Of a DNA stretch of 9,529 nucleotides, positions 5,925-9,529 are shown in pieces (the first letter of the stretch is position 1; every line of letters starts with the position of its first letter). The position numbers and the translations under genes were made by a program. Source of the DNA: CAZNLL01 sp964573885 (lineage in GTDB: Bacteria; Desulfobacterota; DSM-4660; Desulfatiglandales; Desulfatiglandaceae); contig CAZNLL010000141.1 of NCBI GenBank assembly GCA_964573885.1, positions 1 through 9,529 of the forward strand. The letters are read 5' to 3'. The notes beneath the pieces were generated by a model. The model saw only the letters and a program-made list of their open reading frames with translations. It ran no database searches and was not told the DNA's origin.

Positions 5925-6716
5925 ATGGCTTACACCACCCTTATCCTCGAGAAAAAGGACGCCGTGATGAGCGTGGCCCTGAATCGGCCGGACAAACTCA
6001 ATGCCATCAATCATGAACTCCTCCTGGAGTTGGGAAAGGCCGTTGATGAAATCAACGAGATGCAAGAGGTCCGGGTGGTGGTCATCAAGGGGACGGGAAG
6101 GGCCTTTTCATCGGGTACCGACCTCCAGTCCCTGGGAAGCAGCAAGATCGACCGGGGACACGCAGGATTCCGATATCACCTGGGCCGTTTTCAGCAGGCC
6201 TACAACAGCCTAGAAAGGCTGGAGAAGCCGGTGATCGCCCAGATCCACGGCTATGCCCTGGGAGCGGCCATGGAACTTATCCTGGCCTGTGACTTCCGAA
6301 TAGCGACCCTCAACACCCGTTTCAGTCTCCCGGAGGTGCTCTATGGTATTGTCCCGGACCTTGGGGGCTGCCAGAGGCTTGTCAGGGCCGTAGGGCTGCC
6401 CAAGGCCAAGGAACTGGTCATGACCGGGAGGGCCCTGGACGGCGCGGAAGCGGCTCACATAGGCCTGGTGACCAAGGCGGTGGAAGAGGAGAGGCTGGAA
6501 GAGGAGGTCAACCAGTGGTGTGCCATGTTCCTGAGACTGCCTCCTCTGGCCGTGGGGCTGGCAAAGCGGGTGGTGGACAAGGGCCTGGACAGCGATCTTA
6601 TGTCAAGCCTTGACCATACGTCGCAGGTACAAAGTATGTTGCTCAAATCGGAGGATTTCAGAGAGGCCATCACGGCCAAACTGGAAAAGCGCGCCCCCCA
6701 CTTCAAGGGTAAATAA
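5925..6716 (+). CDS. Enoyl-CoA hydratase/isomerase (crotonase) family protein, 263 aa
   Basis: The protein is a cytoplasmic acyl-CoA enzyme of the crotonase superfamily, most simply an enoyl-CoA hydratase of beta-oxidation or a related pathway. It starts with the usual ALNRPDKLNAIN segment. The first oxyanion-hole segment is GRAFSSGTDL at residues 58-67 and the second is HGYALGAAMEL at 108-118. Both acidic residues matching the two catalytic Glu of rat hydratase are present, E117 and E137 (SLPEVLYG), followed by VPDLGGCQRL. The usual triple Gly of the second segment is GAA here, so the oxyanion position is Ala; this is tolerable because the backbone NH is used. Length is normal. Two ATGs are possible: 5919 sits directly against GAGGAG (5913-5918), so 5925, six bases after it, is chosen. 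It converges on the minus-strand coiled-coil gene with 20 bases between stops. Confidence 0.94.
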   Translation: MAYTTLILEKKDAVMSVALNRPDKLNAINHELLLELGKAVDEINEMQEVRVVVIKGTGRAFSSGTDLQSLGSSKIDRGHAGFRYHLGRFQQAYNSLERLEKPVIAQIHGYALGAAMELILACDFRIATLNTRFSLPEVLYGIVPDLGGCQRLVRAVGLPKAKELVMTGRALDGAEAAHIGLVTKAVEEERLEEEVNQWCAMFLRLPPLAVGLAKRVVDKGLDSDLMSSLDHTSQVQSMLLKSEDFREAITAKLEKRAPHFKGK

Positions 6717-6736
6717 GGGGGAGGGAAAGGGGGTTA

Positions 6737-7483
6737 CTAAGAGGCCTCTAAAAACCTGGACATCAGAAGAGAATGCCCCTCTTCAATATCGCACAGGAGA
6801 TCATAAATTTTCTCCCCTTCCGCTTCTTTTCTGCAGACAAGCTCGGCGATCAGGGGAAGTCCTTCGTCTTTCATGATTTGCACAAACCACGCAAAAGAGA
6901 TCAATCCTTTTATGGCGTCAATACTGTCGGCCAACCTTAATTCCGAATTGAGAGGCGTCCGAAGGTGATCCCAGATTTTTGACAGGGTGGGTTCTTCCCG
7001 GGTTTCATCCTTGCCCCCGATACGGCCTATGACGGCGCTGATAGAAGACGGCTCCGTGCCTGTTGCAGAAATACCGGGAATTTGGTCCACAAGCCATGAA
7101 GGGACTCTCCACTCCTCAAAGAGGTGCCTCATATGCTGGGGGATAAAGCCGCTCCATCGGGTGAGCTCCACCCTCAGGTTATTGAGGACGACCCTATGTT
7201 TTGTGATATCCACCAGAAGAATCCTCAGCGTTTCCATTTCCTTGGGTGAAACCCCCGCCTCCTGACGGCCCTGAACCTCTTTTTCCGCCTCCATGATCTT
7301 GTCGGTAAGGGTCTGGGTCCTCTTATTAAGGTTGGTAAGGAGCTCATTGAAGCGGGCTTTATAAGCTTCCAGCTCAGACTCTACAGAGGCCATATCCGTT
7401 TCGATCTCTTTCAAGTAAGTCCCTAAGGATCGGCCTGACAAGAGCGCCAACTGTCCCAGCTGTTCATCAAGTCCCGGAACCAT
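6737..7483 (-). CDS. Coiled-coil protein of unknown function, downstream of glnS, 248 aa
   Basis: I do not recognise the family. The protein is hydrophilic and largely helical. Residues about 20-77 (LKEIETDMASVESELEAYK onward) have heptad-like spacing of Leu, Ile and Met with many Glu and Lys, a probable coiled coil. A second helical segment with LRILLVDITKHRVVLNNLRVE follows near residue 85-105. The C-terminal half contains WRVPSWLVDQIPG and a helical end with Cys residues. No signal peptide or membrane span is evident, so it is probably cytoplasmic. The start is the ATG at 7483, with AGGGGAG about five bases upstream. A longer frame reaching 7645 would overlap glnS and its additional part is only a shadow of it. 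It begins 13 bases after the glnS stop, so the two are very likely one transcript. No terminator is seen beyond its stop. Function cannot be inferred beyond this linkage. Confidence 0.85.
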   Translation of the reverse strand: MVPGLDEQLGQLALLSGRSLGTYLKEIETDMASVESELEAYKARFNELLTNLNKRTQTLTDKIMEAEKEVQGRQEAGVSPKEMETLRILLVDITKHRVVLNNLRVELTRWSGFIPQHMRHLFEEWRVPSWLVDQIPGISATGTEPSSISAVIGRIGGKDETREEPTLSKIWDHLRTPLNSELRLADSIDAIKGLISFAWFVQIMKDEGLPLIAELVCRKEAEGEKIYDLLCDIEEGHSLLMSRFLEAS

Positions 7484-7496
7484 TTCCACTCCCCTG

Positions 7497-9194
7497 TTAC
7501 CGTTTTTGTGTTTTCTGGATCCGGGCCCAGGTATCCCGCAGTGTAACGGTCCGATTAAAGACCAGGTTTTGGGCGGAAGAATCCACAGGGTCCACACAAA
7601 AATAACCCAATCGCTCAAACTGATAACGGGCACCCGGCTTGGCACCGGCCAGGCTGGGTTCCACGCGACAAGAGGCTAAGTCTTCCAGGGAATTGGGGTT
7701 TAAATGGCTTATGAAATCCGCGCCTTCCCTTTCATCACCGGGGTTGTCTTTCAGAAAGAGATGGTCGTAGAGACGGACACGGGCTTCAATGGCGTGGGGG
7801 GCGGAGACCCAGTGGAGGGTCGCCTTCACCTTTCTGCCGTCCGGGGCGCCGCCTCCCCGTGTCTCCGGGTCATAGGTACAGTGTACTTCCTCGATCCGGC
7901 CGGTTTTCTCGTCCTTGACCACGTCCACGCATTTGACAAAATAGGCGTATCTCAGACGCACCTCCCTGCCGGGGGCCAGGCGAAAGAACTTCTTGGGTGG
8001 GTCTTCGAGGAAATCGTCTTGCTCAATGTAAAGGACACGGGAGAAGGGAATCTTGCGCACTCCCATGCCTGGATCCTCTGGGTTATTGATTGCATCCAAC
8101 TCTTCCACCTCACCTTCAGGGAAGTTGTCGATAACCAGGCGAAGGGGACGAAAAACAGCCATGACCCGGGGCGCCCGCTTGTTCAGGTCCTCCCGGACGC
8201 AGTGTTCCAGGAGGGCCACATCCACCATGCTGTCGCGCTTGGCCACGCCGATGCGGTCACAAAAATCCCGGATCGACCGGGGGGTATAGCCCCTTTTGCG
8301 CAGCCCCGAAATGGTGGGCATCCGGGGATCATTCCAACCGCTGACATACCCTTCTTTTACCAGGCGGATGAGTTTTCGCTTGCTCATGACCGTACGGGTG
8401 AGATTGAGACGGGCGAATTCAATCTGCTGGGGGTGGTAGATCTCGAGCTGGTTCAGAAACCAGTCGTACAAAGGGCGATGGTCTTCAAACTCCAGGGTAC
8501 AGATAGAATGGGTGATCCCTTCGAGGGAATCGGACTGCCCATGGGTCCAGTCATAGGTGGGATAGATACACCACTTGTCTCCGGTCCTGTGATGGGGGGC
8601 GTGAACAATGCGATACATGACCGGGTCGCGCATGTTCAGATTGGGATGGGCCATATCAATTTTTGCCCTGAGCACCCGCGCTCCGTCCTCAAATTCACCG
8701 GCCCTCATGCGCTGGAACAGGTCCAGGTTTTCTTCCGGAGAACGGTTTCGGTAAGGGCTGTCCTGACCGGGTTCGGTGAGGGTTCCCCGGTAGGCCCTGA
8801 TCTGCTCCGGGCTCAGGTCACAGACGTAGGCCTTTCCCTTTTTGATGAGCTCGATGGCGAAATGGTAGAGCTTTTCAAAGTAGTCCGAGGCGTAATAAAG
8901 GCGGTCCTCCCAGTCAAATCCGAGCCATCTTATATCCTCTTTGATGGATTCGATGTACTCGGTCTCTTCCTTGCTCGGGTTGGTATCATCGAAGCGGAGA
9001 TTGCAGAGCCCGTTATACTCGGAGGCGAGGCTGAAATTCAGGCAAATGGACTTGGCATGGCCAATGTGAAGATACCCGTTGGGCTCGGGCGGAAACCGGG
9101 TGTGAACCCGGCCCCCGTTCTTATTGGTTCTCAGGTCTTCCTCAATGATGACACGGATAAAATTAAGGCCGCTTCTTGATTCCTTGTTGTTCAT
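7497..9194 (-). CDS. glnS: Glutaminyl-tRNA synthetase, 565 aa
   Basis: This enzyme charges tRNA-Gln with glutamine in the cytoplasm. It is a class I synthetase with the signature FPPEPNGYLHIGHAKS: HIGH is at residues 43-46 and the second ATP motif VMSKRKL has MSK at 270-272. Family-specific stretches such as LRFDDTNPSKEE, YPTYDWTHGQSDS, THSICTLEFEDHRPLYDW and the C-terminal FNRTVTLRDTW are all intact. Length is close to the 554 residues of the E. coli enzyme, so both catalytic and anticodon-binding beta-barrel domains are complete. The start is ATG at 9194 with GAGGGG nine bases upstream. An ORF on the opposite strand covers most of the gene but is a shadow. Direct charging by GlnRS implies that this organism need not rely wholly on the GatCAB amidation route for Gln-tRNA. 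The coiled-coil gene follows 13 bases downstream. Confidence 0.98.
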   Translation of the reverse strand: MNNKESRSGLNFIRVIIEEDLRTNKNGGRVHTRFPPEPNGYLHIGHAKSICLNFSLASEYNGLCNLRFDDTNPSKEETEYIESIKEDIRWLGFDWEDRLYYASDYFEKLYHFAIELIKKGKAYVCDLSPEQIRAYRGTLTEPGQDSPYRNRSPEENLDLFQRMRAGEFEDGARVLRAKIDMAHPNLNMRDPVMYRIVHAPHHRTGDKWCIYPTYDWTHGQSDSLEGITHSICTLEFEDHRPLYDWFLNQLEIYHPQQIEFARLNLTRTVMSKRKLIRLVKEGYVSGWNDPRMPTISGLRKRGYTPRSIRDFCDRIGVAKRDSMVDVALLEHCVREDLNKRAPRVMAVFRPLRLVIDNFPEGEVEELDAINNPEDPGMGVRKIPFSRVLYIEQDDFLEDPPKKFFRLAPGREVRLRYAYFVKCVDVVKDEKTGRIEEVHCTYDPETRGGGAPDGRKVKATLHWVSAPHAIEARVRLYDHLFLKDNPGDEREGADFISHLNPNSLEDLASCRVEPSLAGAKPGARYQFERLGYFCVDPVDSSAQNLVFNRTVTLRDTWARIQKTQKR

Positions 9195-9230
9195 GGTTGG
9201 GGACCCCTCTTTCCCTTTGATCCTCTCCGC

Positions 9231-9250
9231 CGGCCCTCTTGGCCGTTTTT
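9231..9250 (+). terminator. Small hairpin plus T5, terminator-like on the + strand
   Basis: CGGCC (9231-9235), a five-base loop and GGCCG (9241-9245) are followed by TTTTT (9246-9250). The arrangement is that of a short intrinsic terminator for rightward transcription. No rightward gene ends here, since glnS runs the other way and starts 37 bases to the left. It could stop antisense transcription out of glnS before sucC, or be only a hairpin in the glnS leader RNA. The five-pair stem is short, so confidence is low. Confidence 0.25.
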
Positions 9251-9366
9251 GGGAACTTTAGCACATTTTCTTCCTGCAGGATAGCCCCCAAACCGTGATG
9301 GTGAGCTATTGTTGGGGCCACGGATTAAGGGGGTGAAAGGCCCGCAGGGGGTATTTTCCCAAGACC

Positions 9367-9395
9367 TTGACAGGCGAAAGGGCATTAGATATAGA
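9367..9395 (+). promoter_or_regulatory. Sigma-70-type promoter for sucC
   Basis: A perfect -35 hexamer TTGACA (9367-9372) is followed after 17 bases by TATAGA (9390-9395), which matches the -10 consensus at four of six positions. The spacing is ideal. Transcription would begin near 9402 and give a leader of about 70 bases before the sucC ATG. This is the best promoter match I found in the window. Confidence 0.6.
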
Positions 9396-9442
9396 GAACC
9401 AATTGACCGGAACTATTACGATTGTTCGTTCTAAAGTCCATG

Positions 9443-9462
9443 CCCTGCTCAAGCAGGGGAGG
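9443..9462 (+). promoter_or_regulatory. Hairpin overlapping the sucC Shine-Dalgarno
   Basis: CCCTGC (9443-9448) pairs with GCAGGG (9453-9458), and a further T-A pair can close the tip. The 3' arm runs directly into GGGGAGG (9456-9462), so its first Gs lie in the stem. A second ribosome site, AAGGA (9463-9467), seven bases from the ATG, stays free. Opening or closing of this stem could tune translation of sucC, but an effect is only inferred. Confidence 0.4.
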
Positions 9463-9474
9463 AAGGAAAAGCCT

Positions 9475-9529
9475 ATGAAATTACATGAATATCAAGCGAA
9501 GGATATTTTGGGCAAATCGGGTATTCCCA
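9475..9529 (+). CDS. sucC: Succinyl-CoA synthetase beta subunit, N-terminal start (cut by window edge)
   Basis: Only 18 codons are inside the window, reading MKLHEYQAKDILGKSGIP. This is the highly conserved start of the ATP-grasp domain of the ADP- or GDP-forming succinyl-CoA synthetase beta chain (MxxHEYQAKxxLxxxGxP). The enzyme interconverts succinyl-CoA and succinate with substrate-level phosphorylation in the TCA cycle, and the partner alpha subunit gene (sucD) usually follows directly. The ATG is preceded by AAGGA at 9463-9467 and GGGGAGG at 9456-9462. A strong promoter match lies about 80 bases upstream. The short MxxHEYQAK pattern is shared with related acid-CoA ligases such as malate-CoA ligase, so the exact substrate is likely but not certain. 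Confidence 0.88.
   Translation, partial: MKLHEYQAKDILGKSGIP

Noticed and set aside
6740..6749. Palindrome AGAGGCCTCT between the convergent genes as a terminator
   Set aside because: It has no loop and lies within the last codons of the coiled-coil gene. A perfect palindrome without a loop does not make a terminator hairpin.
7484..7645. Longer N-terminus for the coiled-coil gene, reaching 7645
   Set aside because: The additional 54 residues are an out-of-frame shadow of the glnS end. A good ribosome site supports ATG 7483.
7704..9179. Open frame of 491 codons on the + strand, antisense to glnS
   Set aside because: It lies wholly inside the clear glnS gene, has no recognisable motifs, and arises from the third-position GC bias of glnS.
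9191..9385. Open frame of 64 codons upstream of glnS whose stop overlaps the glnS start
   Set aside because: There is no ribosome site before its ATG. The sequence is Pro, Arg and Gly rich, and it runs through the sucC promoter region.

Overview
The window reads as part of a bacterial chromosome. I infer a Desulfobacterota-like (deltaproteobacterial) anaerobe, because a directly encoded glutaminyl-tRNA synthetase, a succinyl-CoA synthetase beta subunit, a crotonase-family enzyme and acyl-CoA ligase remains occur together in a genome of mixed, moderately high GC. This is inference from gene content; nothing in the window proves the lineage. I see no tRNA or rRNA gene, CRISPR array, insertion sequence or integrase.

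Left part (about 1-4340, + strand). This is an accessory-looking run: the last 24 codons of a cupin, a secreted protein of unknown family with six cysteines, a class I SAM-dependent methyltransferase, a second complete cupin, and a nitrilase-superfamily amidohydrolase. Next comes a 52-codon ORF joined by ATGA overlaps to the genes on both sides, then an acyl-CoA ligase that has lost its middle. The cupin tail at the left edge is a diverged copy of the end of the complete cupin, so part of this locus is duplicated. Strong Shine-Dalgarno sites and short gaps suggest co-transcription from the methyltransferase onward. The set (methyltransferase, cupin, C-N hydrolase, AMP-forming ligase) would fit modification or breakdown of a small carboxylic or amide compound, but no substrate can be read from the sequence.

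Middle (4339-6716, + strand). After a 192-base gap with a small inverted repeat, a secreted SGNH/GDSL hydrolase with a lone calcium-loop motif near its C-terminus is followed 32 bases later by an enoyl-CoA hydratase/isomerase family gene. These genes look more GC-rich than much of the left part.

Right part (6737-9529). On the minus strand, glnS is followed 13 bases later by a coiled-coil protein of unknown function, which converges on the crotonase gene with only 20 bases between stop codons. A 280-base divergent intergenic region separates glnS from the start of sucC. It carries a good sigma-70-type promoter for sucC and a hairpin that overlaps the sucC Shine-Dalgarno. This part looks like conserved core genome.

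The points most worth a second look are the internally deleted acyl-CoA ligase with its seven-G junction, the 52-codon ATGA-coupled ORF, the duplicated cupin, and the unassigned secreted and coiled-coil proteins. I do not see a recognisable defence system or other clearly new multi-gene machine.
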